From Saksenaea vasiformis B4078 (taxonomy: Eukaryota; Mucoromycota; Mucoromycetes; Mucorales; Saksenaeaceae), in the NCBI GenBank assembly GCA_000697055.1, contig JNDT01001146.1, forward strand, positions 38,318 through 102,317: a stretch of DNA of 64,000 bases. Direction: 5' to 3'. Positions 34,147 through 45,685 of the stretch are shown here, one piece after another. The position numbers and the translations under genes were made by a program. The notes below the pieces were generated by a model. It saw only the letters and a program-made list of their open reading frames with translations. It had not been told where the DNA came from and searched no databases. Each line of letters opens with the position of its first letter. Within the stretch, counting starts at the first letter, position 1.

Positions 34147-34632
34147 TTAAGCTTCGCGCACAGCGAGAATCTGCATAAGGCATGTCGTCGTAGAAAATAC
34201 AATACCTGTAAGCGCAACGATGCCTTTGTCTATTTCCTGCAATAAAGCAGAGACTACAGCCTCTCGTTCATTGCAAATTGCCATAAATGAAAGCGTTCGC
34301 CAGTTTCTTACGAAAAGGGGATTAGATTGGGAGTATCCTTCCATACTCCGCAACAAAGCCGTAGCAACCGCTAATTTATGTGCTGATCGCATGTGTTCGA
34401 TTACAAACATCTGCAACGGATACCGAAGGCCAGTTCGCAAGGCACCTAACATCATCGACAGCAATACCCTTGCAATAACCGAATCAGAAGCAAAGGGGAA
34501 GGCTGGAAATGCCGGATAGTCAAGGATAAGAGAACAATTTGCGTAGTCAAGCCAACCAGGCCTACCTCTAACTAACGGCATCAATTTTGTCGAAAAGTGC
34601 GAGGAATATTTGTGCATTCTGCAGCACTGCAC
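34147..34632 (-). CDS. hypothetical helical protein or exon
   Basis: A 161-residue ORF with even amphipathic character: VIARVLLSMMLGALRTGLRY, SAHKLAVATALLRSMEGYSQ and NEREAVVSALLQEIDKGIVA. It looks like HEAT/TPR-style helices. No family is recognised and there is no clear start context; a spliced 5' exon is possible. It lies about 650 bp downstream of ARL1 on the same strand. Confidence 0.35.
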   Translation of the reverse strand: MQCCRMHKYSSHFSTKLMPLVRGRPGWLDYANCSLILDYPAFPAFPFASDSVIARVLLSMMLGALRTGLRYPLQMFVIEHMRSAHKLAVATALLRSMEGYSQSNPLFVRNWRTLSFMAICNEREAVVSALLQEIDKGIVALTGIVFSTTTCLMQILAVREA

Positions 34633-35282
34633 TTGCCACTATTTTTCTTCGGCAAGTTGAAATGCAGCACCGTAGCTTGATACAGAATTTGAAGTTTGAA
34701 AGGTCCAATCACTTTCTATATCTCATCACTGTGTCATCATTTTGTGCAGAAGAAATCCCATAATGGATGTAATGAACAGGTATATGTGAGTAAGGAGATG
34801 GTAGCCAACATAGATGGTACAACAGCAATGAATGTCTACTCCCACGCTCTCGTTATTTTTGCATTCGGCGTGAATTCAGCGATCTTCCTCAGGGTCCACT
34901 TCGCATCTTTCCCCGTCTCACGTGCCTGCTTTCTGCGCAGCAGCTTCAACTTACCTCTTTCCTTTGTCTGCCTAGACAGGCTTGGCGTTCCTGAACAGAG
35001 TTTACCAGAGCAAGTAACTACTAATTCTCCCGCTGTCGAGCTTTTGATAGCAGTTGTGTCTTATTGTTGAGCAACAAAAATCAACACAGCCATTCAAGCA
35101 AAGATAGTGAACCATATCATGATGAAGCAAGCATGAGAGGATCCACACTATTATAGCATCATTGTTGCGGCCTTCAAAAATGTCTTAGCGTTGTAATAAA
35201 GTAGATATTTGTCGAACAGCTGAGGTTCTATAAGGATGAGACACATCGTTCATTTTTTTTATCGATCAGTTCTACACGAGGC

Positions 35283-36116
35283 TCACTGTTTCTTCTCCTG
35301 GATAATATTCACCAACCTGCACAGAAATACAGCCATGAGTTTTTCATTGCAATACAATGATCTTCCGCTTACCAATCCAACCCATCATGCAAACCTTCGC
35401 CCTTAATTGCGCTTGTCTTGTAAATTGAGTATTGCCTGTTTCGGAGTGTTGATAGACCTAATGCATCTGCCACTTCTGCTGCCGAGAGCGCGCCTGCCAT
35501 ATCCTGCTTATTGGCGAACACCAATAATGCTGCATCTTTTAGTTCCTCCTCTTCCAGCATAGCATGTAACTCTTCTTTTGATGTCTGCATACGATCCTTA
35601 TCCACACTATCTACCACATAGATGACAGCATCGGTGTTGGAGTAATAGCACCGCCAGTATGGTCTAGCAAATGACACATTCGAACTAATGTATCTTTCTG
35701 TCGTTCTTTTTCTACATACCTTATGCTGGTCTGTCCACCTAAATCCCATACTTCAAACTTTATATTTTTGTAGTGTACAGTTTCCATGTTGAATCCGATA
35801 GCTTATTTGAGAAATCCGTGGTTAATTATACCTTTTGCTTTGTGACGTCAAGGTGAAATAGTCCTTCTTACTTGGAATGGTCGAAATCACTTCACCGATC
35901 TAGGCAGTATACTAAGAAAAGCAGGCCCGACGCAATGTCCGTTTTGATACCTGAAGTCGGTACAGAATAGTTGTCTTCCCGGCACCATCCAGTCCAAGAA
36001 TGAGTATCCGCACTTCTTTGTCTCCCCAAAGTTTGCTTAGCACTTTACTGAAAAGAGCACCTGAAACGCGCATTCGTTTACTAGGTTTGCGGTAAGGTGT
36101 CCCATTGCTTACCCAT
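35283..36116 (-). CDS. ARL1: ADP-ribosylation-factor-like GTPase, ARL1-type
   Basis: ARL1 works at the trans-Golgi, recruiting golgins and regulating vesicle tethering. The first exon is only four bases (ATGG at 36113-36116), spliced by a GTAAGC...TTTCAG intron to GTGCTC. This gives [15 protein letters not shown] with Gly2 for N-myristoylation. Visible motifs: GLDGAGKTT (P loop), [11 protein letters not shown] (switch I), [20 protein letters not shown] (switch II and the ARL1-like tail), [23 protein letters not shown] (NKxD) and TSAIKGEGL (SAx). The last exon ends [10 protein letters not shown]. Five introns fit GT/AG. The downstream Met at 36073 lacks the myristoylation glycine, so the tiny first exon is preferred. 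Confidence 0.93.
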
Positions 36117-37136
36117 TCCTGATCACTAGCGCTGAATTCTTTTCACGTATAAAAGAGCAACGAAGCTCCCGTCCTCCCTTATGACATTGTCGGTTTTTCA
36201 AAATGGCACAAGAAATCAACAGTCAGCATCATATGAACTCCGCATTACCTTGGCGGTGTCGACGAGGACGTCCTGCAGGAGTTTTTGGGCACATTACATA
36301 TAATAGAACAAAGTGATCCACTCGGGATTGTGCTGATGCCATTCCACAAATCAGCCTGTGATAAAAAAAAATGTTGGCATATAAATAAGGTCATGCTTGA
36401 GCAAAGCTTTCAGCCCCCACAAATTATGTGGTCCTATTTTGCAAGAACCTACAACATTATAGGAACAGGACACCGATTCATCAACCCATAGCAGATTCAA
36501 AATTTGGTATCAATACCGTAGCTCAATGGGACCACTCGTGATAAACGGTAAATGAAGTCAAATAAAAAACGCCAAGATCACTTCTGAGTGGCCAACGATC
36601 GAAAAAAGGTCACTCTTTTTACATTTATGAAGCAAATGATACTTGCGTCTAGCTATCAGCATAGAGGAGACTGGGGCTGATATACGATCTGCCATTCGCT
36701 AAGTATCGGGGCACAGACGAGCTGGCAAACCATTCAACGTCTACAGGTTCCCAACGACCTCAGCGAAGAGGAAAAGAGAAGCCAAATGAGGTTGAATTCC
36801 TCCCAGCTATTGTAACTGGTTGCTTTCATGTATCTCGAGAACGTGTCTTACCCGTAGACTTTTGGAAGAATAAAGATAATAGTATGTTAGCGAGAAAACT
36901 ATAGTTTAAGTGTGTGTAAAGTCTGATAATTGTGCCATTATATCTCGACAAGACTGCCTCGCAGTTCACGACGAACAACTACATTCGATAAAAAAAAAAA
37001 AAAGAAGAAGAGGCAGTTGCATTGATTCCTTGAAAACAAACATGGTTGGGACAATGGTACAGGATGGAGATGTATACAGCTGAACATCAAGCACCCATTA
37101 ATGCTTTTGAGAAGGAGTGTCAAGCCAAAGAGAGAG
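36117..37136. other. intergenic stretch divergent from ARL1
   Basis: No gene is supported. An ATG at 36203 (MAQEINSQHH) is followed, in another frame, by YLGGVDEDVLQEFL, faintly recalling the start of cyclophilin-E-type RRM proteins, but nothing continues it. An A-run (about 14 A) lies near 36990. Confidence 0.3.
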
Positions 37137-37271
37137 ATGACAGCAATGGATGAAACTTTTGCATTTTTCTGGTCTCATAAAGACAGTAAACGAGAGGATA
37201 TATTGTCACAGAGGCTGCTGGACGGACAATTCAAACTAGATACTGAAGGATATACGGGATTTCACCTTTAG
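37137..37271 (+). CDS. hypothetical small ORF
   Basis: A 44-residue ORF, MTAMDETFAFFWSHKDSKRE, continuing DILSQRLLDGQFKLDTEGYT to FHL. It has good amino-acid balance for its size but no recognisable family. It could be a remnant exon. Confidence 0.15.
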   Translation: MTAMDETFAFFWSHKDSKREDILSQRLLDGQFKLDTEGYTGFHL

Positions 37272-37861
37272 TGGATGAAAAAGAGATACTATATCAAAAA
37301 AGGAAAACAAATTTCGCATGGATTGTGACACTGTCGCCTTTTATACAGCACCAATTAATCATTAAGAAGAGCAAATCTCTACGAAAAATGATAGCAAACG
37401 TTCTTAACCACTACTCTTAGATAATAACGCTTACCCAGGAAATAGGGACTAGCTGCCAATCTCTGCCGAAGTGATGCAGCTGCTCTATTAGCCAAGTCAC
37501 TGGCGGTAAGCAAACGTTTGTATGACCTGTAAAGTAAACATTATTGCAGTCCACCTGCAGGAATCCACGGTATTGTTGTAAACAATGAGGCTGGTGTATA
37601 ATAATCTCTAGTGAAATCATTTCACTGCTGTTTCCGTGTGAACAAGAAAAATAAAAATCTCCACACTACCATGTAGACAACATTTGGGGAGTGCTCACAT
37701 GTCGTCACAACATGATGTACGATATTCAATGTGCGAAAAGATCGGTGTGCATACCGCGCGACAAATTGCCTTCTCATTGCAGGTTTATTCGACGCTTACT
37801 GCGGTTCCTTGTTTTGTTTTGCTTTTTTTGGGGGGAACATAGACAACTTTTTCTGTTCTAT
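37272..37861. other. spacer downstream of the C2H2 gene
   Basis: No gene or repeat recognised. The G-run TTTTTTGGGGGGAACATAGA just precedes the C2H2 stop codon. Confidence 0.3.
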
Positions 37862-38581
37862 TTAGATACGATCCGCAATAGGATCAGATGGCTGGTCCAT
37901 ACTGAGGTAAACTGTGTGATCGCGGCGTTCGTGTGTCTTCATGTGCTGGGTTAGGTTGTCTGAGCGTGCAAAACACTTGTGACAGCCACTAATGGTGCAT
38001 TCAAAAGGTCTTTCGGATGTGTGAACGCGCATATGTCTTTTTAGATGTTCGGGGCGCTTGAATCCACGCATACAACCATTGTGGTCACATACATAATGAT
38101 TTCCGCAGTTGCTGTAATCCGGTCGTTGGTCAGATGAAGTCTGTTGTGGTTGTTGCTGCTGTTCCGATTTCTTTGTATGCGTCCGGTAATGGGCATGGAA
38201 ATTGTCAGAGCGACTAAAGGTCTTTCCGCACCCTGGGTAAGTACATGCGTGAGGTCTTTCCCCGGTATGAACCAGTATATGTCGTTTCAAATGTTCATAA
38301 CGTTTGAAGCTCCATCCACAATTGGGATAGTTACACATGTGTTTGTTTAGCTTGGTGGGTTGTTGACGTTTCGATACTCGTTCGGTCAATGGGTTCAATG
38401 GAAAAGACCGTTGTGGTTGTGACATGGACCAGTAGTACTCCTGCAAACGTCTGTCATTCATAGGTAAAGAAGAATAAAGAGGATATTTTCTTTTTAGTGG
38501 GATGGAAACAGATGGTGACAGTGGCGGTGACAACACTTGGTGGGACAAAGGTAACTGATTAAAACAATAGTTAGGATCCAT
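37862..38581 (-). CDS. four-finger C2H2 transcription factor
   Basis: A single-exon 239-residue protein. The N-terminus ([20 protein letters not shown]) and a following basic-rich region lead to two pairs of C2H2 fingers. Pair one is [19 protein letters not shown] then [21 protein letters not shown]-rich linker ([12 protein letters not shown]) separates it from pair two, [19 protein letters not shown] then [24 protein letters not shown] and TSERP linkers join the fingers of each pair. The alternating FKRxEHLKRH and FxRSDN helices are like those of fungal SteA/Ste12-type fingers, but there is no homeodomain-like region here. The duplicated finger pair points to internal duplication. Target genes unknown. 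Confidence 0.85.
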   Translation of the reverse strand: MDPNYCFNQLPLSHQVLSPPLSPSVSIPLKRKYPLYSSLPMNDRRLQEYYWSMSQPQRSFPLNPLTERVSKRQQPTKLNKHMCNYPNCGWSFKRYEHLKRHILVHTGERPHACTYPGCGKTFSRSDNFHAHYRTHTKKSEQQQQPQQTSSDQRPDYSNCGNHYVCDHNGCMRGFKRPEHLKRHMRVHTSERPFECTISGCHKCFARSDNLTQHMKTHERRDHTVYLSMDQPSDPIADRI

Positions 38582-38893
38582 ATCGGTAACAAAACAGAAA
38601 GTGAAAAGGGAAAAGGTGCGATGAGAAGTCGCTGCGACATTAGGTAAAATAAACTTTTTTTGTCAAACTTTGCCGATCAAATAACAATGTGCAAGATGTC
38701 TATAATTGGTCATATTAGGTTGTAGGGGTCGTACGCATACGATCGATTTCAAACGAAACGCAAGCGACACTGGGGGTTTACTCCATTGCCTCTCTGTCAT
38801 TATCCCTTCTTTCCCCAACGCCTTATTCCAGGTTTCAACACAGATATTGCCATCATCATCGATTCCTATGGATTTTCCCGCCTTAACAACATA
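38582..38893. other. spacer between the C2H2 gene and the SPOUT gene
   Basis: A long minus-strand reading frame (about 38720-38890) continues past the SPOUT1 stop after a possible GTAATG...TTAAG intron, so the SPOUT1 C-terminus could be longer than annotated. No independent gene is seen. Confidence 0.3.
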
Positions 38894-40204
38894 TCATTTG
38901 TACATTGACATTACCTCTAATCGTATAGATCGTGTTCCACAAACAATGCTGGGATTGAGAAGCTGATCAAATAACTCGTCTGCGTCATCTGCTCCGACCT
39001 TTAGATCTTCATCTGCTTCGATTGCCTCCTGTAAACCTCCAGATGGCCCTCCAAATGCAATTAACAAATGTCTACCCGCATGCGTCATTTTCAGATCCCT
39101 GATTTTTTTAACCCTTACTCGAAGCTTTCCATTTTTTCAACTGCGCCATCATACATGTCCTGTCCACCACGGTCACTGACACCGATCGTATAGTCATAAC
39201 CATCCTACTTGATGCTTAATTTTTTTTTTTCTCTGTTTCCCTTTAATTTTACCTTGTAAGGCGCCTCTGTAATAACACGCGAAAAAGAGGAAGCCATTCG
39301 AATGCTGTAACCCCAGTAGAGTCCAGCCTTTTCACGAGGCGTCTTGGGACTCACTACTTTTGCTGCCAGGGGCTTTTGTCCTTTTTTCGTGTCTAAAGCC
39401 GCCACTGGCTCCGGTAGTTCCACCGTGACACGAATTCCTGGTTGAAGCGCAGGATCGATACGTGCTCGACGATACATACCCACATCGACTACGGTCCCTG
39501 TTGCTTCGCTAGCATTTTCTAATGTCACACCTTCGCGATAACGTGTTTTATCACTTCTACTGGGATGATGTGGTACATCAAGAGGTCGCAGAAGACCTAA
39601 GCAAAGAAGAACAAAATGACTATTTGCATTTGTAATTCATTCTTTTTCCCCTACCTGCAAATTTTAAATCTGGGCTGATCGGCACCAATGCTTTTCGAAG
39701 GTACCTATACAACACAATCAATGACATGAAAAATAGGATATAACCAAGCTTACTGAGGTGTTTCCAAGTACTGAAATATACGTGCAAGAAATAAATTGGG
39801 ATCCGTCTTGGAATGCGTTGGTTTATCCTGATATACCACAATTTCATCCACACTGAAAATAACGAGGGCTCTGGCGATCTGATATGCTGATACTCAGAAA
39901 AAGACAGGTCCTTAAGGTGACTTACCTGTCCTGCCAAAATGGTTTTCAGTTCGAGGGATGGGGCACTTTCCAGGATACTTGAAGGTATCGCTACGCTAAC
40001 AGTGTAGGAACGTGGCTGGTCTTGACGAACTTTCTCTGTTGGCGCGATCTTTTGAATCTTTCCTGGACGATCACGGTTGTAATCAGGCCCAGAGAGGTGC
40101 TGGTTCTCGTAGGTCTTCGGCGGTTTCTTACGCTTTTCTTTTTTCTTAGGATTTGGAATTGGACATTATACTGATCAAACCTTCTGATTCTTTGTTTCTG
40201 CCAT
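38894..40204 (-). CDS. SPOUT-family putative RNA methyltransferase (C9orf114/SPOUT1-like)
   Basis: This family has a SPOUT alpha/beta knot that binds SAM; animal members act at centromeres and ribosomal RNA. Exon 1 starts MAETKNQK at 40204 and splices to a lysine-rich segment (KKEKRKKPPKTYENQHLSGP). Later exons give YTVSVAIPSSILESAPSLEL, then KTILAGQ, and RYLRKALVPISPDLKFAGLL. They continue with VTLENASEATGTVVDVGMYR, REKAGLYWGYSIRMASSFS, DGYDYTIGVSDRGGQDMYDG and HLLIAFGGPSGGLQEAI. All are family-conserved, including WGY and FGG. The end at 38894 follows TRSIRLE, where other members have GSRTIRxEEA; a further spliced exon is possible. Confidence 0.9.
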
Positions 40205-40789
40205 TGTCAGCTCTTGATCCCCCAAGACACAGCTTGAAGGATTTGTTCCTTCGGACAGCCATAACGAAGTCACAGCTCCCTGCTTCCTGGTGTGGAACGC
40301 TGTGGTGCACTACGGAAAAAAGTCGTGCATCTGCTGATGGTACGAGAAATCTAATCAGCGATCCATAATCTTGTGAACATACATATATACACACCTTCTT
40401 ACATAGTATCAGCTAAAGAGAACGGCGGTTTCGATATATGTATTATTTGCAAAGAAGGCACAGGAACGACCAATCTAAGAACGTAGCAAAGACAGTTGTC
40501 AAATAGCATTACAATGTCTACTAAGTATCCAGCGCATTCCCACAATTGACGGTGGTAATCGAATTGCAAGAAGATATCTAAATCTTATACACACTCTGAA
40601 AGATTGTACGAAATCCTCTATTCTTTTCTGTTGTCCTAGATGTTTTGAGGACGTACATGTTGGGGCAGGTACGACAGGGTGGCGACACCGACAGCTGTCA
40701 GAGGATTTTAGTATCCACGTTCTTGCATCCACCCCTAAAGCAACAAGATGGCAATCAAGCTTATTGCTTATTGAATGTATTTTACCCAA

Positions 40790-40935
40790 AACTATATAAA
40801 TTTTGGGTTTGGAGAAAGCCAATTTCCACTGAAGAAGGATTGAATATGCGGTCCTTAGTATATAAGTTGGAAACGATCTCATACCTCACTTACGTCAGTT
40901 GATCCGGAGATGCAAGTTTGTATAGATTACTGTAG
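40790..40935. repeat. dispersed repeat family, eroded partial copy
   Basis: Contains GATTGAATATGCGGTCCTTA, then GTATATAAGTTGGAAACGAT and TCACTTACGTCA. These match the centre of the palindromic module in the 63.5-kb copy (AAATATGCGTTCGTTAATAT ... GGTTGGCAAC ... CTTACATCA). Confidence 0.5.
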
Positions 40936-43900
40936 AAGTACATTCGTGGATAGTAAAGCGAACAAAACCTTGGTGCTACTCTACTTATGTCAAGGATAAC
41001 AGCGTCAATAAAAGAAAGCAATGGCCCGTCTGTCCAATTAGGATGTTTCATTCATTTATTAACGGTACATAGATGCTATCATAACAAAAGCAAGATGAAA
41101 AGATAAGGAAATTCGGTGTTATCAAGATAGTATGACGAATTCCATGTGTAATCAATAGTTCAAGATCAATAAGTGATACCCGTTCAAAAGGCAGGAAATG
41201 AAAATTCATTTCATTGTGTGTCAAAATTCCGTAACATTTTTACATCACATAGTGCTACCCAACGCGCCTAACGGGACTGGACGATATGAGACGAACTTCG
41301 GGAAAATATCCGGAGCCTTAGGTGTATTCAGAAAGAAAGAAGGAGAGGAGTTATTCGCAAAAGGAGTGGAGGGTAATCAATGGCTGTGATCGCTTGTAAG
41401 TGGGATTTTGGGGTCCGTGATGTGGTATAGTTTGTTGTCAGTGCGTGTAATTGGGTCGTTCGCATGATTATGATCGAGAGCTTGGTACTGGGCTTTGACC
41501 TCGTCGTAGCCAATTCATTTGCTCAAGGATGCTCCATGTATAACATTGATCGAGGCGTCAAGTCTCGTAGTGGCTTGCTTTTCCTCGTCGCTGACAGACG
41601 TCCTATTCGATCTGCATCACGGATGTCGACTTCCTCTCTTCTCCGCAATACCCATCTTTTCCTCACCGACCATCTTCAATTACCGTCGAAAAACAATGTT
41701 GTTATCCAAGTCCTCAAAAAGAGGAGCAAAAATTGCTTCCAAATGTGTTTACCGTATATGCTATTCGTGTGCATGCACCTTAAGTGGATGCAATAACCTC
41801 ATTGTAACAGGCAGAAATTTGGGGCGATGCAACCAAATTTGCCATATCAGAAGCGAATACGTAAGAACAAAAGAGTAGCGTCATGTTTCAGCAAGTAGTG
41901 GGTTAGTAGATCTCTTGCGACAACGCCTTGAAGAAGCCAAAAATACACGGTGCAAAAATCGGTAAAGATTATATCCGCGCCTCGTGCGTCCAGAACATTA
42001 AGAGGGCGGGGACTTCATGATAGGCATTGGCTTCCTTATACGAGCAACGCAAAGCTTTGATACCCATAGAGTATAGGAAGCTAAAGGGAGGCAATAGAAT
42101 TAACTATCATCCTTTTATTTTGTTTTCCCGACTTCACTTATCTGGGAGGTCTATCAATTCGATTATCCAATCATAGCATAGTTCACCAATCGATGGTTTT
42201 TATCTATGTTGCTTGCATGGAATATGAATCGGTTTTAAGGTATGTCATACGTCATTCATCGATTTGTATTCAGAAATATTCACATCGCAGAAGTAGTGCT
42301 GATTTAGCTAGAGCTTCATTCCTTATACAACGTTACAGCAAATTGTTTTAATCGCTGCAAGATCTGTCCAAGACCTTGAGGGGAACTTGTCGAGAAAAAC
42401 TTGCAAAGATGTCACAAAAGTGGCAAAATTCAAGAACATTGCAAGAACATTTCAAGGTATTCTCTTTTAGTGCAATGCCAAATGATTAACTATTTTGAGC
42501 ATTTCTGTCGAGTTGCAACTGACAGTACAGATTTTCCACTGTGACAGACACATTGACCATCCAATCTGCTGCTGAGGCTAATCGTCCGACAGCCTAATCC
42601 GTAACTTCACAGTACTATATCTTGCAAGAAAGATTGCATTGCTAAAGACGTTTGTTGATCTATAAGCATAAACTTAATCCTTCCCAAGGTACATTGTTAT
42701 GTAAGCCAACGTTCGCTTTAAATGGTCCATGTAACATCATTGAAATAGCTTCTTTTCTTTTGAGGCAGGGGTAGACAGATTATTCGCTTACCCGTGCATG
42801 CCAATTTTTAGCTATGAACTTCGTGATTGTGTTTGCAATGCCTAACTTATTCATGGCTTAGGATTCAACATTACCTTTTTACATAATTGATGCCGAATAG
42901 CATCTATACGATGGAGGGGGGGATCATTTAGTCGCAGTTCCTGAGATCTGTTGAAGAAGTCCAATGTTTCCCTTCGGTACTGCCAATCCTACTCCCGTAC
43001 CGGATAAACAATCTCATTAGAGCATCGTCATATTTCTTATATTTCTTCTTTGCTATCGTTCGTAATGATAAACTTCATCTCAAACAATACATTACCAGTG
43101 ACACCATCGATCTCAACCACTGTCTCGTTTTGTCCTTGCTAAACGTACTCAGCTGTCATGATTAGTCAAGTGATCGTCAGCAGCAAAACTACAATTACTA
43201 AATTCCGTCGGTGCTATGACCAGCTACACAAAAGGAAAAGAGAAAGGGATAGAGATACAGAAGCGTTTGCAGCCTTTTCTAAAGAAGTATGCCAGGTCCT
43301 GAATTTATTTTCAAGGTGTTACACAAATTAACCAAAGCAGGTACTGGTTTTGCTTAGTATGCAACGTCGCCAAGAATAAGATTTGCGCTTACTGTGGTCG
43401 AGTAAAGAGTACTTGGCAGCGCAGACTCTTTCCGAGCAAAGTCCAATACGAGCCACCTTCATCGGAGTTTGAGATAGATAAAAAAAGAATGATCTCAGGT
43501 GGAAAAGCCGTACAACCAGGCTTTCTTCGGCAGTCGAATCATCAATAATTCCGATGGATCGGGAAGCATTTGAAAAGAAGTCAAGGCGGAATAGGACAGA
43601 AGGAAAAGGTTCGACGGCGGTCTTGCCGAGCTTCCCCGCTCAGCACAACTAAAAATGATTGTCGATGCTACACCATTGTCATTTTTCCATGTGACTCTTC
43701 ACTTGGAATGAATTCATTCAATGGTGAATATAATTTAATTCGAAATGACGAGCTGGAGGCTTTCCGATCGATTTACATTATTTCGATTTGTCACACACGC
43801 AACGGGTGACTGAACTAGAATGGAAAATCGAAATGTTATCAGATTCTATGACAAAACCTGATCATTCACCCGCACGAACAGAAGATCAACTCCATGCGCT

Positions 43901-44132
43901 CACGAATTCAATGACGTAAGATAAGGTTTTTCTTAACTTGCTCATTTTGAAAACCAAAGTGGCGAAGAGTTAACGAACGCATGGAAATCCGCCGTAACGA
44001 ATCCAAACTAGGCAGTTGGTGTCACCTTCTCTCAAGTGACGTCTCAAAGGGTGTTCAAAAAAAAAAGTTGTAAAGGTGCTAAGGTTTACGAACTTTTTTC
44101 TTTTATCTCCTTTTCTTCTTATACTTTCTAAA
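40936..44132. other. about 3-kb gene desert
   Basis: No convincing coding sequence on either strand; only short ORFs without family features. No long repeat was recognised by eye. It ends in a pyrimidine-rich stretch (TTTTTCTTTTATCTCCTTTT) just before the calmodulin start. Confidence 0.45.
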
Positions 44133-44833
44133 ATGGTAAAGCTTCTACTTCTTGGGTGAATAGCTCTGAAAACTAATTTTGAAACTATGCTCATCTTAGG
44201 CTGACCAACTGACTGAAGAACAAATCGCCGAGTTCAGGGAAGCCTTTTCGCTCTTTGACAAGGATGGTGATGGTGCCATTACCACCAAGGAACTCGGCAC
44301 TGTTATGCGCTCATTGAATCTTAACCCCACCGAGGCTGAACTTCAGGACATGGTAAGTTATCTAAAGGAAAAGTAAAAAGGAGGTCATGCGCGAGTCTCA
44401 TCCTTTCTCAAGATTAACGAGGTCGACGCTGATGGTAATGGACATATCGACTTTAGCGAGTTCCTCACTATGTTGGCAAGGTAAAACAAAAACAATACAT
44501 TCATCCTATCTGTATTTTTTTTTATTCACAATCTCCTCGTGACAGAAAAATGAAGGATACCGATTCCCAAGAAGAAATTCAAGAGGCATTCAAGGTCTTT
44601 GATAAGGATGGCAATGGCTACATCTCCGCAGCTGAGTTGCGCCATGTGATGACGTCGCTTGGTGAAAAGCTGACCGAAGAAGAAGTTGACGAGATGATTC
44701 GTGAAGCAGACGTGGATGGTGATGGACAAATTAACTATGAAGAGTTCGTCAAGATGATGGTAAGTTTTGGATGCATTACTGGCAAAAAAATTTTCGATTT
44801 TTGCTCATCATTTGTTGTTAGATGTCTAAATAA
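44133..44833 (+). CDS. calmodulin
   Basis: Ca2+ sensor that activates kinases, phosphatases and motor proteins. Five exons: 44133-44135 (ATG only), 44200-44352, 44413-44480, 44546-44759 and 44822-44833. Their total is 450 nt, giving exactly 149 residues. Four EF hands are visible: [45 protein letters not shown] and [15 protein letters not shown]. The start is [13 protein letters not shown] and the end KMMMSK, both canonical. The one-codon first exon and the four-codon last exon are easily missed. The ATG is immediately followed by a GTAAAG donor. No defects. Confidence 0.97.
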
Positions 44834-45397
44834 ATAATATTACTTGTGTGAAACTGTGAAGCGTGCGTCTAAACTTAGGTTACCTACTTGACCACTGCCC
44901 CATCATTCCCTTCTTGCTTTGTCTTGTTTTTTTTTTTCTTTTCTCCTTTTTATTTTTGTACAACAATCATGTCTTGGTATGGTCACTGTCACTTAACTGA
45001 TGACCAACCATTACTATCAAATGGACTACTGAAGCCAAGCTAACGTCCGAAAATCTGTTGCAGATATGTTCCTGAACACAAATACGACCGTGACCCACCT
45101 TCCAAATAGGTTAATGGCCCATATTGTTTGTGTATGAGTGGAGGTGGGTGTATGTGAGTTACTTTCTTTTTACCCGTTCTGTGTGGGGCCTTGCCCTGTC
45201 CAGAGGAAGCTACAACTGTTGCACATCTATTGACTGTTGTGCCACTTTATGGGTATAACCTTTTATGTTAGCGCTTTGTGTAACATTGTGTTTCCGTCTA
45301 AGGTCGGGTCCGTCATAACCGTGCAGAACTTGACGAAACAAGGATAAAAAAAAGATGGCATAATCCTCCTGCGTTGTGATTTTGTTTGTCAAAACGT
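44834..45397. other. 3' flank of calmodulin
   Basis: Contains T-rich 3'-UTR-like sequence. Near 45063-45110 a CAG-preceded frame reads YVPEHKYDRDPPSK to a stop, which could be a stray exon. No gene is assigned. Confidence 0.3.
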
Positions 45398-45685
45398 TTA
45401 CATATAATAAAAAAGAAAGGCACTGACTTGGATTCTTGTATAACTGTAGGTTGTCATGGGGATGTAGCTAGGCGCTCTTTTTTTTGCCATGCGGAAATCA
45501 TCGTCAAATCGCTTCCGCTCTCCGGTGGGGTAACGAGATTTTGAAATATTTTGAGCAGCTGGTTGCATCGAGCTATACGCGTATCCACTATCCCCTTTAC
45601 TTGCTTGCTTTTGGACCTTTGGGACCACTCTCACGACTAGCCCCAAAGATATGCCCTTCTTGATTTGACTATTTTTTTCCTGCGT
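45398..45685 (-). CDS. hypothetical terminal exon
   Basis: After an acceptor-like TTCTACGCAG the frame reads EKNSQIKKGISLGLVVRVVP and later ERKRFDDDFRMAKKRAPSYI. It ends in a hydrophobic tail, FLFYYM. It looks like the 3' exon of a basic protein. I do not recognise a family and the upstream exon is not resolved. Confidence 0.3.
   Translation of the reverse strand, partial: TQEKNSQIKKGISLGLVVRVVPKVQKQASKGDSGYAYSSMQPAAQNISKSRYPTGERKRFDDDFRMAKKRAPSYIPMTTYSYTRIQVSAFLFYYM

Noticed and set aside
36203..36290. Possible start of a cyclophilin-E/RRM protein (MAQEIN..., YLGGVDEDVLQE)
   Set aside because: The two parts are in different frames and nothing downstream continues the domain; too short to support.
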